Shown: positions 7,656-15,667, counted from the stretch's first letter. The stretch: DNA of 20,836 bases from an uncultured Lachnospiraceae bacterium (GCA_947175285.1 CAMWMM010000027.1:1-20836), one strand, 5' to 3'. The notes: generated by a model not told the origin, from the letters alone. Numbers and translations are program-made.

Positions 7656-9086
7656 TTAGGTTTCATTTATCCTGGCTGTGCTTATAAGATCCGCCCGTTC
7701 ATCATCGCTCAGGGGGAAGTAGTACAGGTGGAACAGCCCTTGTTCCTTGTCATAATGGAAGTTTGCAAGGGCAATCGCCTTTTCAACGAACTCCTGAAGC
7801 GTTTCCGTGATCAACAGGATATTGTCTGCCTTCTTTTTCTTCTTGAACAGGATGATGCGCTGGAAATAAGAGTAGTCATAGGTTTTGTACAGATATCCTT
7901 GCTCGTTAGGAACGGACGAGGTGGAGAGCGCAATGCGTTCTTTCTGTAAATTATGATAAAGCAGCCTGCTCAGTTCCAGTTCCAGTGAGTTGTAGTTGCT
8001 GGAAGTTACGGAAATCATTTTTTTCTTTGTAATGGATTCATACAGGGTATTACCAAAAGTTACGGCAACAAATTCCTTTCCGTCTCTGGAAATGGTGCGT
8101 ACACTGTCAAAGAACGAGAAGGTGTAGATTGGCTCGTTCGGATTGTCTTTTTTATACAGCTGGAAACCGGTGCGTGCCATATTATGCAGGCGCATCTTTA
8201 CGTCGTCATAGAGCCGCTTGTTCGGGCGGCTGTTAATTGCTTTTGCAATGGTGCCGACTTCCAGGATAATCTGTTTGCTCTCATAGAAGTCGAGGTTGAT
8301 GTGGTTGATAAGTGTCATAAGGATCTGATTGTCTTTTGGGTCGAATACCCGGAGCTTCTCCACATTAGGGGTTTCACTCGGGTCATAGCTGACAAGCATC
8401 TGGAAAGTCGTGTCATCCTTATCGAAATTCACAAGGTCTGCCACATAGGAATCTAAGGACTCCTTGAAAGGGACAGAAAATTTTGCCGGAGCAAAGAATG
8501 GCTTGTCCAAAAGGATATCAGGTTTCTTTGAAAAGTAGTTTTCAATGTTTCCATCATAGGATTCTAAAATAATCTCAATCAGGTTGATAATCAGATCGTT
8601 TTTGAAGCTGGTTTTTACCTGAAGCTTTGTTCTGTTAGAAAGAAGGGGATAATCAATCAGGAGGCTTTTGTCATTTTTCTGCCAGTCATCCAGTTTTTTC
8701 TGATAATTCTCAATTACTGTTTCCACGTCCGGGGCATCGTACAGCTTCAGGAAAAAACTCCCCATGAGATGGTCGTGGTCGTGCCAAATCATATAATAGG
8801 GATTTTTCTTGTCAGAAAGGGGATATTTTCCGTAGAGGGATTCATAATTGCTGACCCAGCGCTTCCTTTTCTGACGGCGCATTTTGACCTGCGTGTTATA
8901 AACGGAATTGATTTCCGTCTTTTGGGTTTCGTTCTTGATGTATTCCCATAAAGTGTCGGAAACAAGCCCGTTCAGGTCTGCGTATTCCTCAAAATATTTC
9001 TTGTGCTCTATGCAAAAAAAGCTGCTCAGACGATCTGCTAAATGTTCGCATAGGGACGTGATTAACTGTTGTGGATAAGTTGGCAT
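7656..9086 (-). CDS. Plasmid replication initiator-like protein (two winged helices)
   Basis: This is a 476-aa protein. ATG 9084-9086 has GGAGG 7 nt upstream. A basic patch RRQKRKRW lies at 70-77. The region around 250-345 (DNQILMTLINHINLDF, then IAKAINSRPNKRLYDD) looks like a winged helix that selects DNA. A second helical block around 360-420 follows, giving the two-domain layout of iteron-binding initiators. I infer that it binds the adjacent iterons and recruits host DnaA/helicase. Assignment to a particular Rep family is not secure. Codons 4-6 contain a perfect DnaA box on the coding strand. A near-consensus promoter lies upstream and a hairpin terminator downstream. Confidence 0.65.
   Translation of the reverse strand: MPTYPQQLITSLCEHLADRLSSFFCIEHKKYFEEYADLNGLVSDTLWEYIKNETQKTEINSVYNTQVKMRRQKRKRWVSNYESLYGKYPLSDKKNPYYMIWHDHDHLMGSFFLKLYDAPDVETVIENYQKKLDDWQKNDKSLLIDYPLLSNRTKLQVKTSFKNDLIINLIEIILESYDGNIENYFSKKPDILLDKPFFAPAKFSVPFKESLDSYVADLVNFDKDDTTFQMLVSYDPSETPNVEKLRVFDPKDNQILMTLINHINLDFYESKQIILEVGTIAKAINSRPNKRLYDDVKMRLHNMARTGFQLYKKDNPNEPIYTFSFFDSVRTISRDGKEFVAVTFGNTLYESITKKKMISVTSSNYNSLELELSRLLYHNLQKERIALSTSSVPNEQGYLYKTYDYSYFQRIILFKKKKKADNILLITETLQEFVEKAIALANFHYDKEQGLFHLYYFPLSDDERADLISTARINET
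9070..9078 (-). promoter_or_regulatory. Consensus DnaA box inside rep start
   Basis: TTATCCACA reads exactly on the - strand, within codons 4-6 of rep. A bound DnaA would sit over the start of the gene. Confidence 0.5.
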
Positions 9087-9363
9087 GTTAAAACCTCCGA
9101 CTTTTATTAATTCCAGTATATTATACTACTTTTGGGGGCAAAAGGCAAAGAATTAGTAGGAACTCTTAATCAGGCTCTTTTGAAAACAGTAAAAGGGCGT
9201 TAAAACGTTAAAATCACCATATGGCAATATGTGAAGAATTGTGTTATACTAAAAAAATTAAGCAAATCTACAAATCGTGCATTTACGGAGGATTTGCGCA
9301 AATACGGCTGGTCCGTGGATATTCCCAACGGAAATCGAAATATACTTGCGGAGGAACATTTCA
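9087..9363. other. Divergent control region between rep and the immunity-like array
   Basis: Besides the rep promoter this holds a tandem octamer CGTTAAAA (9198-9205 and 9206-9213), an inverted CATAT/ATATG pair (9218-9231), and a possible + strand -10 TATACT (9245-9250) with a weak -35. From about 9270 the + strand is codon-like in a frame that reads into 9364 out of frame, probably the decayed end of an older gene. Confidence 0.4.
9120..9148 (-). promoter_or_regulatory. rep promoter with a spacer palindrome
   Basis: On the - strand, -35 TTGCCT, a 17-bp spacer and a perfect -10 TATAAT precede rep by 34 bp. The spacer overlaps an inverted repeat CTTTTG-GGGG-CAAAAG (9129-9144 on +), a candidate autorepressor site. 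Confidence 0.7.
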
Positions 9364-9825
9364 ATGGATTTCATTCAGTTAAAAATTGCAAAAGACAACT
9401 CCATAACAAAGTATATAACGATTATCAGAAAGTTCGATCATTCCTTGTCCGCCGGAACGATACAGCAGCGAATTGATGAAAATGATTTTGTGATGGGATA
9501 CGACTTGGAGCGTAATGATGTTTCAGAGGATTCGGACGGAAATGAAATTGACAGAAAAAAGATTTTTCGGGATATGCTTGAAGAACTTTGTCGGGTGGGC
9601 GCACGGGTTTCCATCTATCAGGACGGGGACATGCTATCTATGGAATATTTGGACTATCGGCTGAAAATACCGGATGAAATGTGGCGGCAGGTAAAACGGG
9701 ACATATATAGAGAACTGGAAGATTTTAGCGAAGAACGGCAAAGAATATGCAGGAAGAGATTAAGGAGGTTTGTTATGAATTCCATCGAATTTGGACAGAA
9801 ATGCAGACCTTATAACAGGCAGTAA
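9364..9825 (+). CDS. Unnamed small immunity-like protein
   Basis: This is a 153-aa acidic cytosolic-type protein starting MDFIQLKIAKDNS. ATG 9364 is preferred because CGGAGGA lies 9 nt upstream; a longer GTG version has no binding site. There is no signal peptide or membrane segment. It contains VGARVSIYQDGDMLSMEYLD, a pattern I associate with unnamed immunity-type proteins but cannot assign to a family. The first 40 bp recur as a dead copy at 14282. The tail includes a 16-bp repeat (9733-9748) found twice more downstream, so the last 30 or so residues, basic and unlike the rest, may be a recombinant tail. Confidence 0.6.
   Translation: MDFIQLKIAKDNSITKYITIIRKFDHSLSAGTIQQRIDENDFVMGYDLERNDVSEDSDGNEIDRKKIFRDMLEELCRVGARVSIYQDGDMLSMEYLDYRLKIPDEMWRQVKRDIYRELEDFSEERQRICRKRLRRFVMNSIEFGQKCRPYNRQ
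9733..9748 (+). repeat. Array repeat GAACGGCAAAGAATAT, copy 1
   Basis: Identical 16-mers occur at 12527-12542 and 13465-13480. Each is followed within a few bases by an AGGA-rich stretch, and all have the same orientation. This copy lies inside the 3' end of a gene. Confidence 0.8.
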
Positions 9826-9900
9826 TTGTCCCCAAAAAGGATAGAGATTATCAAGATTCTAATAAGAAATATTAAGACTTGGCGAGGAGGTAAAGTGTAA

Positions 9901-10803
9901 ATGAACAGAGATGAACTGATCGAAAATCTGCGGACAACCCTTCTGTGGGAAACTGTGTGTGCCCAGATTGAACACGGGAAGGAAGCGAATGTTATTTTGC
10001 AAAAGGCGGGCGTGGAGAACGGCGTTGCTGCCGAATGTGCAGAGATTCAAGACAGCGAGGATTTTTTCGTAACGGACGTTTGCGAAAGCGGCGGCAGGAT
10101 TGCCATTGATTTTGAAATGCCGTTTATCCTTTGCGTGAATAATAAATACCATATCGAAGCGACGGCGGAAGGAAAGCTGGATATACCGAATACTGGGAAC
10201 TATCCGTATGATTCGCATGATTTTGTGGCTATGGGAAAAGAGGAACTGCTGTCTTTTGGCGGCATTGTCAGAATTTCTTCCATTACATACAGCGACGTCG
10301 AACTGCTGGGCATGTCAGGCGAAAAAATCGGTGAAAGAATAGCAGATTTTTTGGAGGAAGTAAAGGCAATTCGTTGGTTTGAAAACAGCGGCAGGCCAAA
10401 TGAAAAATATGATATGGTTTTTTCTCTCTATGAGGCGTGCGACGGGTTGGGAAAACAATATACGGAAGCCTGGGAATCTCAAATTTATCCGCTGGAAAAT
10501 ATAGCCGTGAAAAAAATCGGCGACGATGCTGTTGATGATGCTTTTGAGACCGTTTCCGCCGCAATCGGCGATACTGTTTGGGAAAAGTTCGGCGAATTTA
10601 TCGACAGACAGCGTTTAGGCAATGAACTTGCAGTTTGTGATGAGCTTTTTGACAGGATTATGCGGGATATGGCGTGGGCATGTGTGGAAAAAATATTGGA
10701 TATGCCCGTTTTTTTTACCATGCTGGCAGAAATCTATAAGGAAGGGTATTTCCCATGTTCATGGAATGGGGAATATCCTTCCGGACGGGCGGTTGTATTG
10801 TAG
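9901..10803 (+). CDS. Unnamed immunity-like protein, 300 aa
   Basis: GAGGAGGT lies about 9 nt before the ATG. The protein is acidic and soluble, with no membrane segment or signal peptide. It ends GYFPCSWNGEYPSGRAVVL. Similar endings of the G-x-F-P-C-x-W-x-G-x-x-P-x-G type are familiar from uncharacterised cytosolic proteins encoded beside secreted toxins, but I cannot give a family name. Residues about 195-235 form an amphipathic helical region. It is in a same-strand row with other immunity-like genes, each with its own strong binding site. Its function is inferred from context only. Confidence 0.6.
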   Translation: MNRDELIENLRTTLLWETVCAQIEHGKEANVILQKAGVENGVAAECAEIQDSEDFFVTDVCESGGRIAIDFEMPFILCVNNKYHIEATAEGKLDIPNTGNYPYDSHDFVAMGKEELLSFGGIVRISSITYSDVELLGMSGEKIGERIADFLEEVKAIRWFENSGRPNEKYDMVFSLYEACDGLGKQYTEAWESQIYPLENIAVKKIGDDAVDDAFETVSAAIGDTVWEKFGEFIDRQRLGNELAVCDELFDRIMRDMAWACVEKILDMPVFFTMLAEIYKEGYFPCSWNGEYPSGRAVVL

Positions 10804-10882
10804 CGTCCGCAGGATAACCTAAATTTTTTTCGTATGTAAGTGAGTTCGCAAACTGTAAAGATAAAAATTAGGAGGAAAAGAA

Positions 10883-11671
10883 ATGAAAGATGAGAAAAAG
10901 GTCGAATTTACACAGAAGTGGATTGGGGATGCAGTAAAAAGGCTGCTGGAAAAAGAGGATATTTACGAAAGTGATATGGAGAAAATTAAGTATCTGCGTA
11001 TCGGCAGCGACTTCGCTGACGGCTATATGATTCAAATGAGTACGTCAACGCCTCCAGACCCTTTCTATGACACAGGCGGAGGCGATGAATGGGTACCGGG
11101 TCCTGATGGCGCCACCGTAACCGGCAGATTCATCAAACTTTACATAGATTATATGAAGGAAAATCCAATTGATTGGATACTTGCGGATAAAGGTGAATAT
11201 GCCGGCAGATTCATCAGCCTTTCCCCAGAATATATGGAGGGAAACCTGTCTGATTGCATATCTTCGGATACACCGGAACGTATTTTTCAACTTTCGACAT
11301 ATGACTTTTGGCATAAATATGAAGAGGAATATGAGGAATCGGAAGAGGATGGGGAAGATTGGGAAGATACTGAGAAAAAGTGGAAATCTTTTGAGAAAAC
11401 GATCTTGTGTGTAAGATACAGGGAGGAATATGATGATGAAGATGCATGGGATGCGTGGTACGAGAAAGTAAAGCGAAGCATCCAGCAGGATATTGGACTG
11501 TTTACCGGACTGGAGGCACTTCGGATTCAGGGAGCGGAATATCAGGATATGACTTTCTTGAGAACGATGCCTAAGCTGCGGGTATGGGAAGTGGTAGAGA
11601 CCAATTTTGCCTCCATGGAAGGTATCGACGACCTTGTGCGGTTGAAACAGCTTTGCTGCTGGCTGGATTAA
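10883..11671 (+). CDS. Acidic immunity-like protein with LRR-like end
   Basis: This is a 262-aa protein with GGAGG 7-8 nt before the ATG. It has a very acidic stretch (EEEYEESEEDGEDWEDTEKK, about residues 147-166). The C-terminus has leucine-rich-repeat-like spacing (LEALRIQ, then FLRTMPKLRVWEV, then DLVRLKQLCCWLD). It stops abruptly inside that pattern, which suggests loss of further repeats. Strong acidity would suit binding to a basic nuclease toxin. No family is recognised with confidence. Confidence 0.6.
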   Translation: MKDEKKVEFTQKWIGDAVKRLLEKEDIYESDMEKIKYLRIGSDFADGYMIQMSTSTPPDPFYDTGGGDEWVPGPDGATVTGRFIKLYIDYMKENPIDWILADKGEYAGRFISLSPEYMEGNLSDCISSDTPERIFQLSTYDFWHKYEEEYEESEEDGEDWEDTEKKWKSFEKTILCVRYREEYDDEDAWDAWYEKVKRSIQQDIGLFTGLEALRIQGAEYQDMTFLRTMPKLRVWEVVETNFASMEGIDDLVRLKQLCCWLD

Positions 11672-11733
11672 AATATATGGACATGAAACAGCATTGTTTT
11701 AAGTGTGCATTGTAAAAGAATGGAGGGGTTAGT

Positions 11734-12474
11734 GTGAAAACTATATATGAAATTGACTTTTCTGCCCTGAGTGCAGATGAAAAAATGGAATTTATGGATG
11801 ACCTACGGGATGCAATGAAGACAAGCTTTCAGGAGAAGTCTTTCGCTGTTGAGCTTCTGGCCCATACTTTAATTTTTACTCGCTGGTGGAACTCCTACAA
11901 GTACATGGCTCCCAACGAGCCAACTCCAGAGATATTAGGAACTGCAATAGAATTGCTGTGGGATTTTCAAGAGGGAAAATGTTCTCTCGATGTCTTTACC
12001 CGATTCCAACAAAGCTTTTCTGACGCTGCCTTGGAAATTTTGACCGGGGATGATGGCGGGCTGAACGAGGATTCAGAAAGCGAAGCCTTTTATCTGAAAT
12101 ATTTTCACAAGTGGGAAGCAAGGTCCTATGATGTGTTCCTTTCCAATTTGTGTACCGTGCTGGAGGAGGCTGTTTCCCAAGACATTACGTGGGAGGCTGT
12201 GGAGAGTGTTATTGATGGGGATATCGGGGACACCATGATAGACTTTTTTGAAACTGTTTATAAAAAAGATTCTAATGGTTACTACGCTTCTGAATTGGAG
12301 CGCAGGGAGAACGAGACATACAACACGCCCACTTTTGCCCGCGTGATTTCTCTGCTCCAACAGGATATGCGCACTGCGTTGGAGGATGTGCCGCTTCCTG
12401 AGTTACGGATGCAGTATCAAAACGAATATTTGTTCTCGCCGGAGGAGAGCGCCAAAATCAGTGATTACCGATAA
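11734..12474 (+). CDS. Unnamed acidic protein, immunity-like
   Basis: This is a 246-aa protein with a GTG start, supported by GGAGGGG 7 nt upstream. It is soluble, acidic and mainly helical, rich in Trp, Phe and Asp/Glu (LLAHTLIFTRWWNSYKYMAP near residues 41-60). There is no signal peptide or transmembrane segment and no recognised motif. Context in the row of orphan immunity-like genes is the main clue to its role. Confidence 0.6.
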   Translation: MKTIYEIDFSALSADEKMEFMDDLRDAMKTSFQEKSFAVELLAHTLIFTRWWNSYKYMAPNEPTPEILGTAIELLWDFQEGKCSLDVFTRFQQSFSDAALEILTGDDGGLNEDSESEAFYLKYFHKWEARSYDVFLSNLCTVLEEAVSQDITWEAVESVIDGDIGDTMIDFFETVYKKDSNGYYASELERRENETYNTPTFARVISLLQQDMRTALEDVPLPELRMQYQNEYLFSPEESAKISDYR

Positions 12475-12526
12475 ATTTATAAAGTAGCATGGGATTCAGG
12501 TTTGTCAGAGAATGGGACAAGCAGAA

Positions 12527-12542
12527 GAACGGCAAAGAATAT
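12527..12542 (+). repeat. Array repeat GAACGGCAAAGAATAT, copy 2
   Basis: This exact copy lies in the 176-bp gap before the DUF1963-like gene. Continuing in frame it reads EERQRIFEEIK and then stops, like a detached gene end. Confidence 0.8.
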
Positions 12543-12650
12543 TTGAGGAGATTAAATACCCATAGAATATGTCGCGCCGGATTTTTTTACTTTTATCAAT
12601 AATATGGTTAATTAAGAAGACAGTGAAGCGTAAATGGAGGATGAGAAAAT

Positions 12651-13379
12651 ATGAAAATACCTAAAATACCGGCAGCTTATGAGGACTATCTCAAATCAAC
12701 TGTCAAGCCGTCCAATCGGATTAAGTTCACTTTGAAGAAGACAAAACCTTGGGAAAGCAAACTGGGTGGTTGTCCTTATCTGGAAAGTAGAGAACAGTAT
12801 CCTATCGGGAAAAACGGAAAACCTATGATGTTCTTTGCGCAGATTAACCTTGCCGAGATGCCGCTTCTGCCGGATTTTCCGCAAGAAGGGCTGCTGCAAT
12901 TCTATGTGGAGAATGATGAGTGTTATGGCTTGGATGGGGCGTGCATCGTGAAGTATATCCCCGAATACAAGAAAGACGAAAAGTCACTCGTCAAGGAAAA
13001 CCCATACAGCGACGATTACGAGGAAAATCTGCCTTTTACCGACGATTGCAAGATAGCGTTTGTTCAAGAAGAAAAGTTTGTCGGAACAACTTGTCCCGAG
13101 TTTGAGCAGAAGTTTGGAGACGTGTCGGAAAAGGAGATGGACATTCTTTATAAGATCTGCAATGCCGATGAAAGCCGCATAGGCGGATATCCGTATTTTG
13201 TCCAAAGCGCCCCTGCGTATTATAACAGTTCGGAATATACGTTGCTGCTTCAACTTGACGTGGACGATACAAGCGGTCTGATGTTTGGTGACAGCGGCAA
13301 CTGTACGTTCATCATTTCCCGCAAAGATTTGCTGGCAAGAGATTTTTCCAAAGTGGAATATGACTGGCAGTGCTGTTGA
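12651..13379 (+). CDS. DUF1963 (YwqG-like) protein
   Basis: This is a 242-aa protein with GGAGG 10 nt before the ATG. The DUF1963 layout is clear: a LGGCPYL segment near residue 39, PMMFFAQINLAEMPLLPDFP, GLLQFYVEND, then IGGYPYFVQ, LLLQLDVDD, MFGDSGNCTFIISRKDL, ending RDFSKVEYDWQCC. This family is common in Firmicutes and Proteobacteria and appears repeatedly in toxin-immunity loci. The biochemical role is not established, but immunity is the usual inference. Full length for the family. Confidence 0.85.
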   Translation: MKIPKIPAAYEDYLKSTVKPSNRIKFTLKKTKPWESKLGGCPYLESREQYPIGKNGKPMMFFAQINLAEMPLLPDFPQEGLLQFYVENDECYGLDGACIVKYIPEYKKDEKSLVKENPYSDDYEENLPFTDDCKIAFVQEEKFVGTTCPEFEQKFGDVSEKEMDILYKICNADESRIGGYPYFVQSAPAYYNSSEYTLLLQLDVDDTSGLMFGDSGNCTFIISRKDLLARDFSKVEYDWQCC

Positions 13380-13464
13380 ATCAATCAAGCTGCCAGTCTG
13401 TGAATAGATGAAATAAGGCAGGAAGTAGAGCCAGACATATATGGGGAACCGAGAGATTAGCGGA

Positions 13465-13480
13465 GAACGGCAAAGAATAT
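13465..13480 (+). repeat. Array repeat GAACGGCAAAGAATAT, copy 3
   Basis: This copy lies immediately before the SUKH gene. The sequence right after it, TTTAAGGAGA, supplies that gene's ribosome binding site. Confidence 0.8.
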
Positions 13481-13494
13481 TTAAGGAGAAAGAA

Positions 13495-13986
13495 ATGAGT
13501 GCAAATAATACGGAAAAATCGGAGGATGCTAAAATGTGGAAAGAACGTTTAGAGGAAATCAGGCGGGAAGAAAAAAAGTATGGCGCGGACATAAACGGCG
13601 GTGTTTCAGCGGAGGAAGCACAGGAATTTGTAAAAGCCGTAAAAGATGAATTGGGTATCGACTTGTCGGAGGAATATCTCAAAATTTTGCGAATTATAAA
13701 TGGCATCGAGTTTAACGGCTTCATTCTTTATGGGGTTGATGAACCATTGCTGAAAGAAGCGCCCAATCAGCATGTAAACGGGCTGATTGACTGCAACAAA
13801 GTCTGGTATGAAAACGAATGGCAAAAACAATATCTTTTTTTAGGGGAAGGCAGTATAAGCTGGTATGTTTATGATTTGAACACAAAGAGGTATTGTGAAC
13901 TGGATAACCCGTCGGGAGAACTCAGTGAGGAATTTGACGATTTTGAGCAAATGCTCGATAAAATGCTTGAAGATGCGTTGATGTAG
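13495..13986 (+). CDS. SMI1/KNR4 (SUKH)-family immunity protein, YrhA-like
   Basis: This is a 163-aa protein. ATG 13495 is chosen because AAGGAG lies 6-7 nt upstream; the in-frame ATG at 13441 adds 18 residues that read through the array repeat. The SUKH signature is visible: DLSEEYLKILRIINGIEFNG, FILYGVDEP, then YLFLGEGSISWYVYDLNT and a terminal acidic helix EEFDDFEQMLDKML. SUKH proteins are the most widespread immunity proteins against contact-dependent and secreted nuclease toxins. No cognate toxin is next to it. Confidence 0.85.
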   Translation: MSANNTEKSEDAKMWKERLEEIRREEKKYGADINGGVSAEEAQEFVKAVKDELGIDLSEEYLKILRIINGIEFNGFILYGVDEPLLKEAPNQHVNGLIDCNKVWYENEWQKQYLFLGEGSISWYVYDLNTKRYCELDNPSGELSEEFDDFEQMLDKMLEDALM

Positions 13987-14139
13987 AAGGAATCAAGGTT
14001 TTTAATGAACTATATTCGTACACTTTTTATAGTGGGGGAGGCTATTTCCTGTCGGTCGTATCGGGAATGAAGGGAGGCTGCAAATTATGTATGGCAATCG
14101 AATTTTACATATACATGGAAAGGCAAAGGCACAAGATTT

Positions 14140-14340
14140 GGATTGCATCGGGCAAAAATTTCAGGTGAAAATTCTGGCGGCGGAAACCTTTTCTGTTTCA
14201 GCGTAAGGGAGGAGGATTAAGGCGCAATCTATTATTATGATCATGAGTTTGAATATGGCGAGGATTCGGAGGAATATTTAGATGGATTTCATTCAATTAA
14301 AAATCGGAAAAGACAGCTCCAGTGTGGCTGCTCTTTTTTT
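14140..14340 (+). pseudogene. Decayed SUKH immunity gene
   Basis: One frame reads GLHRAKISGENSGGGNLFCF, SVREED, a TAA at 14218-14220, then GAIYYYDHEFEYGEDSEEYL. The GGGNxFCFS and YYYDHEFE segments are typical of SMI1/KNR4 proteins, where the interrupted position is normally Tyr. No intact start or full N-terminus remains. Its 3' end overlaps, in another frame, a dead copy of the start of the 9364 gene (MDFIQLKIGKDSS). Confidence 0.65.
14268..14321 (+). repeat. Partial duplicate of 9350-9403
   Basis: About 54 bp match with few mismatches, including the ribosome binding site and the first codons (ATG at 14282 versus 9364). It forms a direct repeat bracketing the immunity-like array. Confidence 0.75.
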
Positions 14341-14426
14341 ATGTTTCTGGATGCTGATGGATGCAATGGAAAAGGCAGGGAAGAAATGAGAGTATGGGAC
14401 AGAATATAAGTTTTAATGTTTGTTTT

Positions 14427-14455
14427 TTGCAGAATATATCAATATTTGGTATAAT
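14427..14455 (+). promoter_or_regulatory. Promoter of the tyrosine recombinase
   Basis: -35 TTGCAG (14427-14432), a 17-bp spacer, and a perfect -10 TATAAT (14450-14455). It lies 38 bp before the ATG. Confidence 0.7.
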
Positions 14456-14493
14456 TAATGCGTAAGTTATAGATATATGGAGGATAAAGAATC

Positions 14494-15564
14494 ATGCCAA
14501 AAAGGAATCTTACATATCATGAGCAGAAAGAAGCAGATTATACATTGCAGTTAAGGCAGCTTTTATCAGAGATGCCTCCATATGCAAAGGACTATTTTCG
14601 TGCTGTCGAGCAAAAAACCAGTGCTAAGACCCGTGTATCTTATGCTTATGATTTACAGGTTTTCTTTCACTTTCTGTTGGAAGTGAATCCGACATTATTT
14701 GATAAGTCCATGAAAGAGATTTCATTAAAAGATATTGATATGCTGGCGAGCAATGATATTGAAGAATATCAGGAATATTTAAAATATTATGAAGCGGAAA
14801 ATGGTGAGCAGAAAAATGGCGCTTCCAGTATTGCGCGGAAAATATCTTCTCTGCGGAGCTTTTTTGATTATTTCTATAAAAAAGAAATACTGACAAAGAA
14901 TGTGGCCATGCAGGTTGATATGCCTAAGCAGCATGAAAAAGCCATTATCCGGCTTGAACCAGATGAAGTTGCCATTATGCTTGATAACATTGAAAATTAT
15001 GAAAAGCAGCTTACGGGAAAGAAAAAAGATTTTTTCTTGAAGACGAAGATCAGGGACATTGCGATTATTACATTATTTCTTGGAACTGGGATTCGGGTAT
15101 CGGAATGTGTCGGACTTGATATTACAGATGTAAATTTTCGTGAGAACAGTATACGCATTATTCGTAAGGGTGGAAAAGAGTCTATCTTGTATTTTGGGAC
15201 AGAAGTGGAAAAGGCTCTTTTGGATTATATTGAGGGGCCGCGGGTTATGGTTGCTATGCAGGCCGTTTCAGGAGATGAAAATGCTTTATTTTTCTCTTTA
15301 CAAAAGAAACGTATCAGCGTTCATGCGGTAGAAAATCTTGTTGAAAAGTATGCCAAAGAATTTGTTCCACAAAAGAAGATTACTCCCCATAAGCTCCGCT
15401 CTACTTTTGGTACAAGCTTATATCAGGAAACCGGAGATATTTATTTGGTGGCGGATGTGTTGGGGCATTCTGATGTTGGGACGACTAAGAAGCACTATGC
15501 GGCGATTGAGGATCAGAACCGAAGGAGGGCTGCTTCGGCTATTAAATTACGTGAAAAAAGATAG
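14494..15564 (+). CDS. XerC/D-like tyrosine recombinase
   Basis: This is a 356-aa protein with TGGAGGA before the ATG. The N-terminal SAM-like core-binding domain covers about residues 30-140 and the catalytic domain about 150-350. All active-site residues are visible: R201 (GTGIRVSE), K228 (RKGGKES), H299 and R302 (TPHKLRST), H325 (VLGHSDVGTT) and the nucleophile Y335 (KKHYAAI). It cuts and rejoins DNA through a 3'-phosphotyrosine link. Its position next to an orphan immunity-like array, plus a broken copy at 17677, suggests it shuffles cargo modules rather than resolving dimers. No attachment site was identified with certainty. Confidence 0.9.
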   Translation: MPKRNLTYHEQKEADYTLQLRQLLSEMPPYAKDYFRAVEQKTSAKTRVSYAYDLQVFFHFLLEVNPTLFDKSMKEISLKDIDMLASNDIEEYQEYLKYYEAENGEQKNGASSIARKISSLRSFFDYFYKKEILTKNVAMQVDMPKQHEKAIIRLEPDEVAIMLDNIENYEKQLTGKKKDFFLKTKIRDIAIITLFLGTGIRVSECVGLDITDVNFRENSIRIIRKGGKESILYFGTEVEKALLDYIEGPRVMVAMQAVSGDENALFFSLQKKRISVHAVENLVEKYAKEFVPQKKITPHKLRSTFGTSLYQETGDIYLVADVLGHSDVGTTKKHYAAIEDQNRRRAASAIKLREKR

Positions 15565-15574
15565 GGCTTCATAT

Positions 15575-15622
15575 TTATTACATCATTGATGGGGTGGTTG
15601 TATGCAGGATAAAGAAGATATC
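15575..15622 (+). repeat. Direct repeat of 17775-17822
   Basis: About 48 bp aligned without gaps at an offset of exactly 2200 bp, with only a handful of mismatches. It includes the binding site GGGGTGGTTG and the start ATGCAGGATAAAGAA. Confidence 0.85.
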
Positions 15623-15667
15623 GGTTTCGTCCGTCATAATATTATTAAGGATCTTTGTATAGAGTAG
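15602..15667 (+). pseudogene. Remnant of a first-gene start like 17802
   Basis: It reads MQDKEDIGFVRHNIIKDLCIE then stops; the first six residues match MQDKEN of the peptidase-like gene at 17802. Only the start survives. It implies that the recombinase was once directly followed by that type of operon here. Confidence 0.6.

Larger units (their letters stand above)
13987..14426. other. Gap with gene remnants only
   Basis: Besides the decayed SUKH gene there is a 39-codon ORF (14087-14206) behind AGGGAGG, whose sequence looks like the same lost gene read in the wrong frame. The rest, up to the recombinase promoter, shows no gene or clear hairpin. Confidence 0.5.

Noticed and set aside
9231..9476. 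81-residue ORF before the first immunity-like gene
   Set aside because: GTG start inside the control region without a binding site; its second half is the shadow of the 9364 gene.
14087..14206. 39-residue ORF with a good binding site
   Set aside because: It appears to be a wrong-frame reading of the decayed SUKH gene; no recognisable product.
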